From positions 1 through 34,387 of the forward strand of contig DBXH01000017.1 of the NCBI GenBank assembly GCA_002309335.1: a stretch of 34,387 nucleotides of DNA. The letters are read 5' to 3'. Source of the DNA: Bacteroidales bacterium UBA1217 (GTDB lineage: Bacteria > Bacteroidota > Bacteroidia > Bacteroidales > P3). The stretch's first letter is position 1. Each line of letters begins with the position of its first letter. Of the stretch, positions 9,142 to 16,954 are shown piece after piece. The notes beneath the pieces are model-generated. The model was not told the DNA's origin and did no database searches. It saw only the letters and a program-made list of their open reading frames with translations. A program made the position numbers and the translations under genes.

Positions 9142-10389
9142 ATGCCGCGTAATAATATCAACTTTATCTTTTGGCCTGTTGCCATAATTGTTCTTACGCT
9201 CTACAACCTCACTCCTGCTCTGAACAGTTTTGACACGGAGTATTACATTCTTGCAGGGCAGAACTTCCTTGATGGCAAGATTGATTGTTTACGTACGCCA
9301 GTCTACCCTCTTCTGTGCCAGGCATTCATCAAACTGTTTGGTACCGAAGGACTCACAACAGCTATGACTGTTTTTCAGAGTCTTATATATCTTATTTCTC
9401 TTGTTTCATTACAACATATCGCCAACTATACTATCAAGAATAATGCCATTCGCAATATCATACTATTTTTCTACATCCTATGCATTGCCCCCGGCTGGTG
9501 CAACGAGATTCTGACTGAATCTCTCTGCATTTCGGGGTGTGTGATAATGGTCGATCTTGTTCTTTCATTTGTATACAAACCATCTATCGCGAAAAACATA
9601 GCACTGCACCTGTTTCTATTATTACTTGTATTCCTTCGACCGACATTTATAATCTTTTTCGCAATATTACCTGTTGTTTGGCTATTCCATCGCACTCAAC
9701 TTAAATACAAAAGCCTTTCTCTTTCCTTAACGATAGTATGCATTCTCTGTTTTGGAGCCTACTGTTCAGCATATAAGAATGTGTATGGAAGATTCGGTAC
9801 TTCATCCGCCCTTGTCATTAACAAGATTTATGACGCTCATCGCGGAGGATACTGGGACACAACTTCTGTTACTAATCCAGAAAGTAAAAAATGGATTGAA
9901 TACATTGACAATTATTATTCTGGCAACTATGAATTTCTTTACAACACTTTTACAAAACAGCCAGAATCCGTAGTACCTATTTCCAATGGATGCGATGAGA
10001 TAATTCAAGCACAAAAACAAAAATGGCAAGAATACCGCATCCAATTATTTGCATCAAGCTGCGACAAACGTATGCAGGCGGCTGTGAACACACATACGCC
10101 ACTATCATCCTCTTTGTTCTTTTCTTCATTGTTTCTGTCATTTCCGCTGTCGTTGTTTTACCTTATATTAATCCTTGCCTCAATTGCATTACTGGTTTAC
10201 TTTATCATCAATAAATCAATACCCATTGGACATTTCTTGATTATTTCCGTCATTTTAGCCTATACTGTCGGAATTGTCTTAAACGCTTGTGATTCCCACG
10301 AAAGACTACTCCTTCCCGTCTATCCACTATTCGTCATCCTGCTCGGCTCAGCATTTGAGAAGGCTACACAATTCTTTCGCTCGAACTAA
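9142..10389 (+). CDS. multi-pass membrane protein, GT39/ArnT-like
   Basis: A 415-residue protein with about ten hydrophobic segments. After the first helix comes an acidic SFDTEYYILAGQNFLDG loop followed by RTPVYPLL, resembling the first periplasmic loop of GT-C enzymes of the PMT/ArnT type that use polyprenyl-phosphate sugars. A soluble loop of roughly 90 residues lies in the middle, and DSHERLLLPVYPLFV near the C-terminus is also typical of Bacteroidota GT39-like proteins. It could add a side-branch sugar at the periplasmic face. The family assignment is tentative because classical catalytic motifs are poorly defined. Confidence 0.6.
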   Translation: MPRNNINFIFWPVAIIVLTLYNLTPALNSFDTEYYILAGQNFLDGKIDCLRTPVYPLLCQAFIKLFGTEGLTTAMTVFQSLIYLISLVSLQHIANYTIKNNAIRNIILFFYILCIAPGWCNEILTESLCISGCVIMVDLVLSFVYKPSIAKNIALHLFLLLLVFLRPTFIIFFAILPVVWLFHRTQLKYKSLSLSLTIVCILCFGAYCSAYKNVYGRFGTSSALVINKIYDAHRGGYWDTTSVTNPESKKWIEYIDNYYSGNYEFLYNTFTKQPESVVPISNGCDEIIQAQKQKWQEYRIQLFASSCDKRMQAAVNTHTPLSSSLFFSSLFLSFPLSLFYLILILASIALLVYFIINKSIPIGHFLIISVILAYTVGIVLNACDSHERLLLPVYPLFVILLGSAFEKATQFFRSN

Positions 10390-10408
10390 AAATAATGTTT
10401 TTTTCTGA

Positions 10409-10437
10409 ACACTAATCACTCGAATAACACAAATTAA
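10409..10437 (+). repeat. degenerate CACTAAT/CACGAAT-type repeat
   Basis: The gap before the permease contains three imperfect units of about 9-10 bp (ACACTAAT, CACTCGAAT, AACACAAATT). A looser version with CTAATT and AATTAG occurs near 9070-9096, before the GT39-like gene. Both lie directly upstream of genes in the locus; function unknown. Confidence 0.4.
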
Positions 10438-10474
10438 AACTCTACACACATTCACCATCTTTAATCTTTACCGA

Positions 10475-11350
10475 ATGGACATAAAAAACAATACTACCCC
10501 CAACGAAAAAGAACAATGGACTGCGATACTTGAGCCGCGAAAGAAGTTTATGCAGTTCAACCTCAAGGAGATGTGGGAATACCGCGACCTGTTCAGCATC
10601 TACGTGCGACGCAATATCGTGACTGTATACAAGCAAACAGTGTTAGGCCTGGCGTGGTTCTTCATCAGCCCGATTTTCACAACGATAATGTATATGTTCG
10701 TCTTTGGCGGACTTGCGGGCATCTCGACCGGAGGCGTGCCTCAGGCTGTCTTCTACCTGAGTGGCATCCTTATGTGGAACTACTTCAACGCTTGCTTCGG
10801 TCAAAACAGCAACGTATTAGCTGCCAATGCCGGCATCTTCGGCAAAGTCTATTTCCCAAGGCTAATCATACCTCTGGCAGGTATGACATCGTCTCTCGTA
10901 ACCTTTGGCATTCAACTACTGCTTTTAATCGTTGTATACGTTTACTACGTCATCACCGGTGCACCGCTCTGCCCGCGTTGGGAGTTGCTGATGTTCCCCG
11001 TATACCTGAATCTTCTGGCATTGACAGCAATGTCGTGGGGAATGATAATATCCTCTATGACTGTAAAATACCGCGACCTGAATATGCTCGTGGGCTTCGG
11101 TATGAGCCTGCTGATGTATGCCACGCCTATTATCTATCCAATGAGTATCGCCGCCAACAAGAGCTACGGCTGGGTACTGAAACTCAACCCGTTGAGCGGC
11201 ATATTCGAGTCGTGGCGTTACTCAATAACAGGTATTGGCTCTATGGACTGGATGGGACTGCTCTACTGCACCGGCTGCCTCGTGGTGACGATGTTCGTCG
11301 GTCTGCTGCTATTCTCCAAAGCCGAACGCAACTTCATTGATACGGTATAA
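10475..11350 (+). CDS. ABC-2 type polysaccharide export permease (Wzm-like)
   Basis: A 291-residue permease: a cytoplasmic N-terminus ending in FSIYVRRNIVTVYKQTVLGLAWFFISP, then about six transmembrane helices with VFYLSGILMWNYF and FPRLIIPLAG, and the late AERNFIDTV. This is the ABC2_membrane family used to export completed O-antigen or capsule chains on undecaprenyl carriers. Wzm normally pairs with a Wzt ATPase encoded next door, but none is present in the window. The gene is less AT-rich than 4458-9043, suggesting an older, conserved part of the locus. It ends directly against a TAAAGGTTA repeat array. Confidence 0.92.
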   Translation: MDIKNNTTPNEKEQWTAILEPRKKFMQFNLKEMWEYRDLFSIYVRRNIVTVYKQTVLGLAWFFISPIFTTIMYMFVFGGLAGISTGGVPQAVFYLSGILMWNYFNACFGQNSNVLAANAGIFGKVYFPRLIIPLAGMTSSLVTFGIQLLLLIVVYVYYVITGAPLCPRWELLMFPVYLNLLALTAMSWGMIISSMTVKYRDLNMLVGFGMSLLMYATPIIYPMSIAANKSYGWVLKLNPLSGIFESWRYSITGIGSMDWMGLLYCTGCLVVTMFVGLLLFSKAERNFIDTV

Positions 11351-11352
11351 GT

Positions 11353-11458
11353 AAAGGTTAAAGGTTATAGGTATAGGTTAAAGATTTTTTGTAAAGGTTA
11401 ATGGTTAAAGACTTTTATTGTAAAGGTTAATGGTTATAGGTTAAAGTTAAGGTTAAAG
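11353..11458 (+). repeat. AAAGGTTA-rich intergenic array
   Basis: The 127-bp gap between the permease and the following acyltransferase is almost entirely made of AAAGGTTA-like words. AAAGGTT occurs exactly at 11353, 11360, 11393 and 11422, with variants such as ATGGTTA and ATAGGTTA between. The 17-mer GTAAAGGTTAATGGTTA occurs at 11391-11407 and 11420-11436, a 29-bp period. Similar arrays recur near 15000, 21130 and 22280. Confidence 0.75.
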
Positions 11459-11477
11459 AATTAATATTACAAAGTTT

Positions 11478-12473
11478 ATGAAAAAAGGGAGACTGGTTCG
11501 GATTGATATTATGGTAGGACTGGCTATGTTGCTAGTTGTGCTCGGCCATTTCAGCGTTGGATTCGAACCTCAATGGTATTCAAACGGGTTGCATAACTGG
11601 ATATATTCGTTTCATATGGAGATGTTTATATTCCTCTCGGCATTCCTTATCCGCTATACCTATAAAGGTGTAGGTTCGTTGAAAGAGTACGGAACTTATA
11701 TATGGCGAAAATTCAAAAAATTCTTTATCTGGTTTATTATCATAGGATTGACGGTGTCGCTTTTGGCCTGTTTGTTCAAAGGGATACAACTGTCGGCTGA
11801 TTATGTTTGGCATTCGGTGAAAATGCTCCTACTCTACCCACGCTGGAGCGAAGCCTCGTTCCTATGGTATATATACATTCTCTTTGGCTACTACCTCGTT
11901 TCGCCGCTGTTCTTCCGTCTACCACAGATTATACAGGTACTATGTTGTATCGGGGCGATGTTCCTTGCGATGCTCGACGGCAACACTTTCCTCGCCTCGC
12001 ACGAGTTCTGCCAATACACGTTCTTCTATTGCCTCGGTGTGCTTTGCGCACAATGGATAGAGGAAATACGAAATGCCAAGGTTTGGCTGTGGGGTATGCT
12101 CTCAGTACCGTTCTTGGCCTTCACCGGCTGGGTGTTCAGCGAAGGACTAAAGATTGGTTTCCAATTCCCGCAACTGGGCTGGTGGACAATAGTTACCGGA
12201 GTTGCCGCACTTCCATTTTTCTATTTAATATCTATGGCATTAGAGAAAAGTAAATTTTTTACAGCCATATTCACTTCAATATCTGTCAACTGCTATTGGA
12301 TTTACCTATTGCAGATGTTCATCATCTGGGGATGTGCTCGATTGGTTCATTCCGCCATACACGCCGGGACAATCTCATTCATCCCGTTCTTCATAGTAAC
12401 GACTATTCTTGCTATAGGAATTCCAATTGCCTTGGCTGAGTTGACAAAAAAGTTTATTGTCAAAAAAAAATAA
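11478..12473 (+). CDS. acyltransferase-3 family membrane protein
   Basis: A 331-residue polytopic protein that opens RIDIMVGLAMLLVVLGHFS, followed by IYSFHMEMFIFLSAFL, the conserved first helices and histidine of the acyltransferase-3 family. About ten hydrophobic segments follow. It resembles O-acetyltransferases of surface polysaccharides and is the second such gene in the locus, but is less AT-rich than the one at 5388 and only loosely similar to it. It is the last gene before a hairpin and a new promoter, so it likely closes the polysaccharide operon. Confidence 0.87.
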   Translation: MKKGRLVRIDIMVGLAMLLVVLGHFSVGFEPQWYSNGLHNWIYSFHMEMFIFLSAFLIRYTYKGVGSLKEYGTYIWRKFKKFFIWFIIIGLTVSLLACLFKGIQLSADYVWHSVKMLLLYPRWSEASFLWYIYILFGYYLVSPLFFRLPQIIQVLCCIGAMFLAMLDGNTFLASHEFCQYTFFYCLGVLCAQWIEEIRNAKVWLWGMLSVPFLAFTGWVFSEGLKIGFQFPQLGWWTIVTGVAALPFFYLISMALEKSKFFTAIFTSISVNCYWIYLLQMFIIWGCARLVHSAIHAGTISFIPFFIVTTILAIGIPIALAELTKKFIVKKK

Positions 12474-12482
12474 CTAAAAAAA

Positions 12483-12509
12483 GCGGGACCACGTTTTATG
12501 TCGTCCCGC
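12483..12509. terminator. hairpin with T-tract on the minus side
   Basis: GCGGGAC (12483-12489) pairs with GTCCCGC (12503-12509), and an inner AC/GT pair closes a 7-nt loop around a C-C mismatch. The A-tract lies to the left and only CAAAAAT to the right, so a U-tract would follow the hairpin in minus-strand RNA. It may still end the plus-strand polysaccharide operon as a bare hairpin. Confidence 0.6.
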
Positions 12510-12596
12510 CAAAAATACATCTTTGAAATAAGTAAGCACGCCTTTGTTTACGCTTTATTTTCAAAAAAGTTTCATTTAAGCATAATTTTTTTCGCT

Positions 12597-12604
12597 TATT
12601 TTTG
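12597..12604 (+). promoter_or_regulatory. probable -7 box for TPR lipoprotein (TATTTTTG)
   Basis: TATTTTTG fits the Bacteroidota -7 consensus and ends 11 bp before the ATG at 12616. The -33 region is only TTT-like (around 12574-12577), so the box is partial. It would give a leader of only about 8 nt. Confidence 0.45.
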
Positions 12605-12615
12605 TTTCAACTATT

Positions 12616-13599
12616 ATGAAAAGACTAATAACACTCACTATTTTTACCATTTCAATGTTCCTTTTTGAGGCTTGCAACAACCAGTCAATTGACAAGCTGC
12701 CTCGCGAGGAAGCTCTAAAAGTCCTTGATTCTCAGATCAAGAAGGACAACTGCAACGCTGAACTTTATTACCAACGCGCCAAAATCCTCGTATCCCTTGG
12801 CAAGGAGAAAAACCTGTCGCAGTATTTCCGCGACGCAATAAATGATTTGGCAAAAGCCACCCAGTTGGACAACACCAAAACAGAATACTACACTCTGCTT
12901 GGTGATGCACATTTCAGCCTTGGCAACGTAGGCGACAGCTATACAGCTTTGCAGCAGGCACTAAAACTTGACGCAAACAATTTCGAGGCCTGCCTCAAGA
13001 TGGGCGAAATCGCTTTCTACAGCAAAGACTATGACCGCGCAATGGAAAGTCTGTCAAAGGTTACCGAACAAGACAAAAACAATCAAACTGCACTCTTTAT
13101 GAAAGGGTTTATCTGTAAAGAGACTGGCGACACCGCCAATGCAGTCTATTATTTCAGACACCTAACAGAGCTTTATCCAGACTATGAACCCGCCTACGAG
13201 GAACTTGGTATGCTATACGCCCAGCATCGCAACAAACTGGGACTTGAATATCTTACCACTGCACTTGAACTAGAACCAAAAAACATCAACGTACTCTACG
13301 GTTTGGCAATGCTGTATCAGGACGCTGAGGATGCTGACAAAGCCAACGAATACTATGTCAAAATACTAGAGATTGACCCAAACTACAAATACGCTTGGTT
13401 CAACCGTGGATGGATGGAGATGGTTTTATACGAGGACTACAATGCCGCCATCGACTTCTTTTCCAAAGCCATTGAATGCGACCCCGAATATGCAGATGCT
13501 TATTACAACCGTGCACTCGCCCATCAATCGGCCGGAAACAAAGACAAAGCCACAACCGACTTTGCTCAAGCAGAACAACTTGGCTATAGTAAACAATAA
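12616..13599 (+). CDS. tetratricopeptide-repeat lipoprotein
   Basis: A 327-residue protein with a lipoprotein signal: basic start MKR, a hydrophobic core and LFEAC, giving lipidated Cys20. The rest is a run of TPR units of about 34 residues, each with the A-x-x-Y/F and A-L pattern (for example AYEELGMLYAQHRNK, ALELEPKNINVLYGLAMLY and AWFNRGWMEMVLYEDYNAAIDFFSKAIE). TPR lipoproteins act as periplasmic or outer-membrane scaffolds; the partner is unknown. It appears to start a new transcription unit after the polysaccharide locus and is followed 31 bp later by the M20 peptidase. Confidence 0.85.
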   Translation: MKRLITLTIFTISMFLFEACNNQSIDKLPREEALKVLDSQIKKDNCNAELYYQRAKILVSLGKEKNLSQYFRDAINDLAKATQLDNTKTEYYTLLGDAHFSLGNVGDSYTALQQALKLDANNFEACLKMGEIAFYSKDYDRAMESLSKVTEQDKNNQTALFMKGFICKETGDTANAVYYFRHLTELYPDYEPAYEELGMLYAQHRNKLGLEYLTTALELEPKNINVLYGLAMLYQDAEDADKANEYYVKILEIDPNYKYAWFNRGWMEMVLYEDYNAAIDFFSKAIECDPEYADAYYNRALAHQSAGNKDKATTDFAQAEQLGYSKQ

Positions 13600-13630
13600 T
13601 ACCTTAAATAACATTTAAAACCCTTTCCCA

Positions 13631-15007
13631 ATGAAAGATGTAAAACAATACATTGAATCGAACAAAGATCGTTTCCTTGAGGAACTTTTCTCTCTTATCC
13701 GCATTCCGTCTATCTCTGCCGAAACGGAGCATAAAGACGATATGGTACGCTGCGCAAACCGCTGGCGCGAGTTGTTGCTCGAGGCAGGCTGCGACAAGGC
13801 TGAGGTGATGCCTTCTGCCGGCAACCCCGTGGTTTATGGCGAGAAAACCATCGACCTCACTAAACCCACCGTGCTGGTGTACGGCCACTATGACGTGATG
13901 CCTGTTGCTCCTCTTGAATTGTGGAACACCAAACCTTTCGAACCTGTTATCAAGGACGACAAGATTTGGGCTCGCGGAGCCGACGACGACAAAGGCCAAA
14001 GCTTTATGCAGGCAAAAGCCTTTGAATTTATGGTAAAGACCGACCAACTCCCCTGCAACGTCAAGTTTATGCTCGAGGGTGAAGAGGAAATCGGCAGCGG
14101 TAGCCTTTATGGTTTCTGCGAGGAGCACAAGGAAATGCTTAAAGCCGACGTTATTCTTGTCAGCGACACGGGTATGATTGCACAGGACACTCCCAGCATC
14201 ACAAGCGGCTTGCGCGGCCTCTGCTATTGGGACGTCGAAGTCACCGGTGCCGACCACGACCTGCATTCGGGCATCTACGGCGGTGCTGTGGCCAACCCCA
14301 TCAACATCCTCTGCAAGATGATTGCCGGTCTACACGATGAGAACAACCACATTACCATACCTGGTTTCTATGACGACGTGCTGGTCATCAGCGACGAGGA
14401 GCGTGCTCTGATGGCTCAGGCTCCGTTTAATCTGGATAACTACAAGAAGAGCCTTGACATCAAAGAGGTGCATGGTGAGAAGGGCTACACCACCACGGAA
14501 CGCACAGGTATACGTCCCTGCCTTGATGTATGTGGCATCTGGGGCGGTCACACCGGAGAAGGCAGCAAAACCGTTCTGCCGAGCAAGGCCTATGCAAAAA
14601 TATCAACTCGTCTCGTTGCAAATCAAGACTTTGAGAAAATCAGCAAACTCTTCAAGGAATATTTTGAGAGCATAGCTCCCGACTGTGTTACCGTCAAGGT
14701 TACGCCGTCGCACGGCGGTGCTGCTTACGTAAGCCCTCTCGAAATGAATGCGTATAAGGCTGCTGAAAAAGCTCTTGAAACCACCTTCGGCAAGCGTCCT
14801 ATCCCCACACGCAGCGGCGGAAGCATCCCCATCGTGGCTGGTTTCGAACGTATATTGGGCATCAAGAGCATACTGATGGGCTTCGGACTTGGCAGCGACG
14901 CAATCCATGCTCCCAATGAAAACTATCCGCTTTTCAATTTCTTCAAAGGCATCGAAACCATTCCTTACTTCTACGAATATTTTACCGAACTGGAATATAA
15001 AGGTTAA
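13631..15007 (+). CDS. M20 family metallodipeptidase
   Basis: A 458-residue cytosolic zinc peptidase of the PepV/CNDP-like M20 group. VYGHYDVMP holds metal ligand H86 and catalytic-support D88, GADDDKGQ holds bridging D119, and LEGEEEIGSGS near residue 150 holds the catalytic glutamate. The lid or dimerisation domain begins around HDLHSGIYGGAVANP, and the C-terminal ligand is the histidine of SDAIHAPNE. Members cleave dipeptides from peptide or cell-wall turnover. The final codons and stop are the first unit of an AAAGGTTA repeat array, so a few terminal residues may come from the repeat. Length is normal. Confidence 0.9.
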   Translation: MKDVKQYIESNKDRFLEELFSLIRIPSISAETEHKDDMVRCANRWRELLLEAGCDKAEVMPSAGNPVVYGEKTIDLTKPTVLVYGHYDVMPVAPLELWNTKPFEPVIKDDKIWARGADDDKGQSFMQAKAFEFMVKTDQLPCNVKFMLEGEEEIGSGSLYGFCEEHKEMLKADVILVSDTGMIAQDTPSITSGLRGLCYWDVEVTGADHDLHSGIYGGAVANPINILCKMIAGLHDENNHITIPGFYDDVLVISDEERALMAQAPFNLDNYKKSLDIKEVHGEKGYTTTERTGIRPCLDVCGIWGGHTGEGSKTVLPSKAYAKISTRLVANQDFEKISKLFKEYFESIAPDCVTVKVTPSHGGAAYVSPLEMNAYKAAEKALETTFGKRPIPTRSGGSIPIVAGFERILGIKSILMGFGLGSDAIHAPNENYPLFNFFKGIETIPYFYEYFTELEYKG

Positions 15008-15099
15008 AGTTTAACGTTTAACGTTTAAAGGTTAAAGAACTGAAAAAAAATAAAAATTAAAGACAACACACTGTGCTTACTCTTTAATCTTTAACCTTT
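14999..15099 (+). repeat. AAAGGTTA repeat array with inverted arm
   Basis: AAAGGTTA occurs at 14999 (overlapping the M20 stop codon) and 15027, with GTTTAAC units between. The 12-mer AAAGGTTAAAGA (15027-15038) has a perfect reverse complement at 15088-15099, forming a potential long-loop hairpin between the M20 and ComEC genes. Confidence 0.7.
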
Positions 15100-15119
15100 A
15101 ATCTATAAACTTTACAAAA

Positions 15120-16865
15120 GTGAGGCATCCTCTAATTCCTGCAACAGCCCTCGTAGCACTTGTTATCCTTGTGTGCGAGGGCTTTTTTGGTTTCTTTTCT
15201 GATTTGAAAGATCCGTCACGTTCGGAGGCTCACTATTCGCACTATGTCGCAAACGAGAACTGGATGAGAGTTCAAGTCTGCGAAATACCTTCAGAGCGCC
15301 AAAAGACCATAAAAGCTGTATGCAATGTATTGGAAATCAAAGACAGCAATGATGTTTATTACAACTGTAAAGGCAAAATACTTCTATATTTTCAAAAACC
15401 ATCCAACGTTGCTTTTGGTGATGAACTTATTGTTTTGACTTCACCCGACTTGCCAGACTCAGCTGAAAATCCTTATCAGTTCGACTATCGTCGATATTTA
15501 AGGCACAAAGGCATTCTATACACCGACTATATTCCTTCCTACAACTACAAAATCCTGTGTCATAATACAACAGGCTGGAAATATCGGATCGTATCCTTAC
15601 GGCAACGACTTATCAATGTTATCCGTTTCAGCCAACTGACTCCCTCGCAGCAAGGCATTGCAGAAGCCTTTATTCTCGGATATGATGAAGACTTAAGCCC
15701 GACGACGGAGAACAACTTCCGAAGCGCGGGCATCACTCATCTGCTGTGTGTCAGTGGATTGCACGTAGGCATCGTGGCAATGCTTGTAGGCTGGTGCCTC
15801 TTTTTCCTATCCAACCGTCGTCCAACACGCATCCTTAAAGGCTGCATCCAAATAGTTGTCATCTGGACGTTTGCAATTCTTACAGGTATAGCACCTGCCA
15901 CAATGCGGGCGGCATTGATGTTCAGTTTTATTGTTGTCGGACAGATGTTTTTCACACGTCCGCCGACACTCAACGCCATTGCTGCCTCCGCTCTTGTCCT
16001 ACTTGTATGCAATCCTCTGCTATTATTTGATGTTGGATTTCAGTTATCTTATTCAGCCGTTTTTGGTATTGTGTTGCTTACTCGTCCATTAGAAAGGCTA
16101 ATACCCTTGCACGACAACAACACCCTATTGACAAAACTATTAAGAAAGATCCGAACACTATTCTGTATCAGCCTTGTAGCCCAACTATCCACTATGCCTC
16201 TAACGCTATACTATTTCCACCAATTCCCGCCATACTTCCTAATTGCCAATATGACTATCATTCCTTGTGCTACATTGCTCCTAGGCAGCATTATGCTTAT
16301 GCTTGCATTTTGCTGGTGGCCATTCTTATTCAAATTGGCCGGTTCTCTTGTCGCAGCACTTCTTTCTGCCACCGAATCCATTACATCCGCAATAGCATCA
16401 TTGCCTAATGCAATGATTGACGGCATTTATTTCGATAAAACGATGCTGATAATAACATTCGCCGTCATTGTTTTTGTCGGCTGGGCTCTGATTTGCAGGC
16501 AATGGGGCAAAATGGCACTTGCCCTCACTTTTGCCATTATCTTGACTGTATACGCAAAAATCACTGAGGCTCAATGTTCTTCGCAAAAACAATTTGACAT
16601 CTATAACATACGAAACCACACTGCCGTCGAGTTCTTTGTAGGTCACAAAAGCTATCTCGTTTGCGACAGCAACTTAGCAGCAAATTCTAATTCCATTGAT
16701 TTCCAAACGAAAAATAACATCATTCATCATCAGATAAAACAACGAACCGTTCTGCCGCTCGACACTAATTATGAAGACGACAACATTATGATTACCAACT
16801 ATCTTATCAGTTTCAATAATCAAACATACCGCATTGTAAACCATTCCATAGCCATTATAGATTAG
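15120..16865 (+). CDS. comEC: ComEC/Rec2-family DNA-uptake channel protein
   Basis: A 581-residue inner-membrane protein with a GTG start. Residues ~30-150 form the extracytoplasmic DUF4131 region (YQFDYRRYLRHKGILYTDY), and the competence domain follows with the diagnostic ITHLLCVSGLHVGIVAML near residue 205 and multiple helices to about residue 480. The last ~90 residues are soluble and do not contain the HxHxDH motif of a metallo-beta-lactamase domain, so the usual ComEC nuclease-like domain is absent or replaced. Its role would be passage of single-stranded DNA across the inner membrane. It lies alone between the M20 and VanX-like genes. Confidence 0.88.
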   Translation: MRHPLIPATALVALVILVCEGFFGFFSDLKDPSRSEAHYSHYVANENWMRVQVCEIPSERQKTIKAVCNVLEIKDSNDVYYNCKGKILLYFQKPSNVAFGDELIVLTSPDLPDSAENPYQFDYRRYLRHKGILYTDYIPSYNYKILCHNTTGWKYRIVSLRQRLINVIRFSQLTPSQQGIAEAFILGYDEDLSPTTENNFRSAGITHLLCVSGLHVGIVAMLVGWCLFFLSNRRPTRILKGCIQIVVIWTFAILTGIAPATMRAALMFSFIVVGQMFFTRPPTLNAIAASALVLLVCNPLLLFDVGFQLSYSAVFGIVLLTRPLERLIPLHDNNTLLTKLLRKIRTLFCISLVAQLSTMPLTLYYFHQFPPYFLIANMTIIPCATLLLGSIMLMLAFCWWPFLFKLAGSLVAALLSATESITSAIASLPNAMIDGIYFDKTMLIITFAVIVFVGWALICRQWGKMALALTFAIILTVYAKITEAQCSSQKQFDIYNIRNHTAVEFFVGHKSYLVCDSNLAANSNSIDFQTKNNIIHHQIKQRTVLPLDTNYEDDNIMITNYLISFNNQTYRIVNHSIAIID

Positions 16866-16876
16866 AAATAAATTCG

Positions 16877-16884
16877 TATATTTG
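16877..16884 (+). promoter_or_regulatory. probable -7 box for VanX-like gene (TATATTTG)
   Basis: TATATTTG matches TAnnTTTG and lies 70 bp before the ATG at 16955, just after the ComEC stop. The -33 position has no clear TTTG, so strength is uncertain. Confidence 0.4.
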
Positions 16885-16954
16885 CAAAATAATCATTTCT
16901 ACAAAAAAACAGAGAATATTATCATAACTCATTGAAATATAAAATTTTTAATAT

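Noticed and set aside
10573..11340. A 255-codon plus-strand frame overlapping the Wzm-like permease
   Set aside because: It is out of frame with the permease, which has the full ABC-2 pattern; the translation is Arg-rich and family-less.
13604..14266. A 220-codon minus-strand frame antisense to the M20 peptidase
   Set aside because: It overlaps an M20 gene with complete catalytic motifs; its translation is low-complexity and has no promoter.
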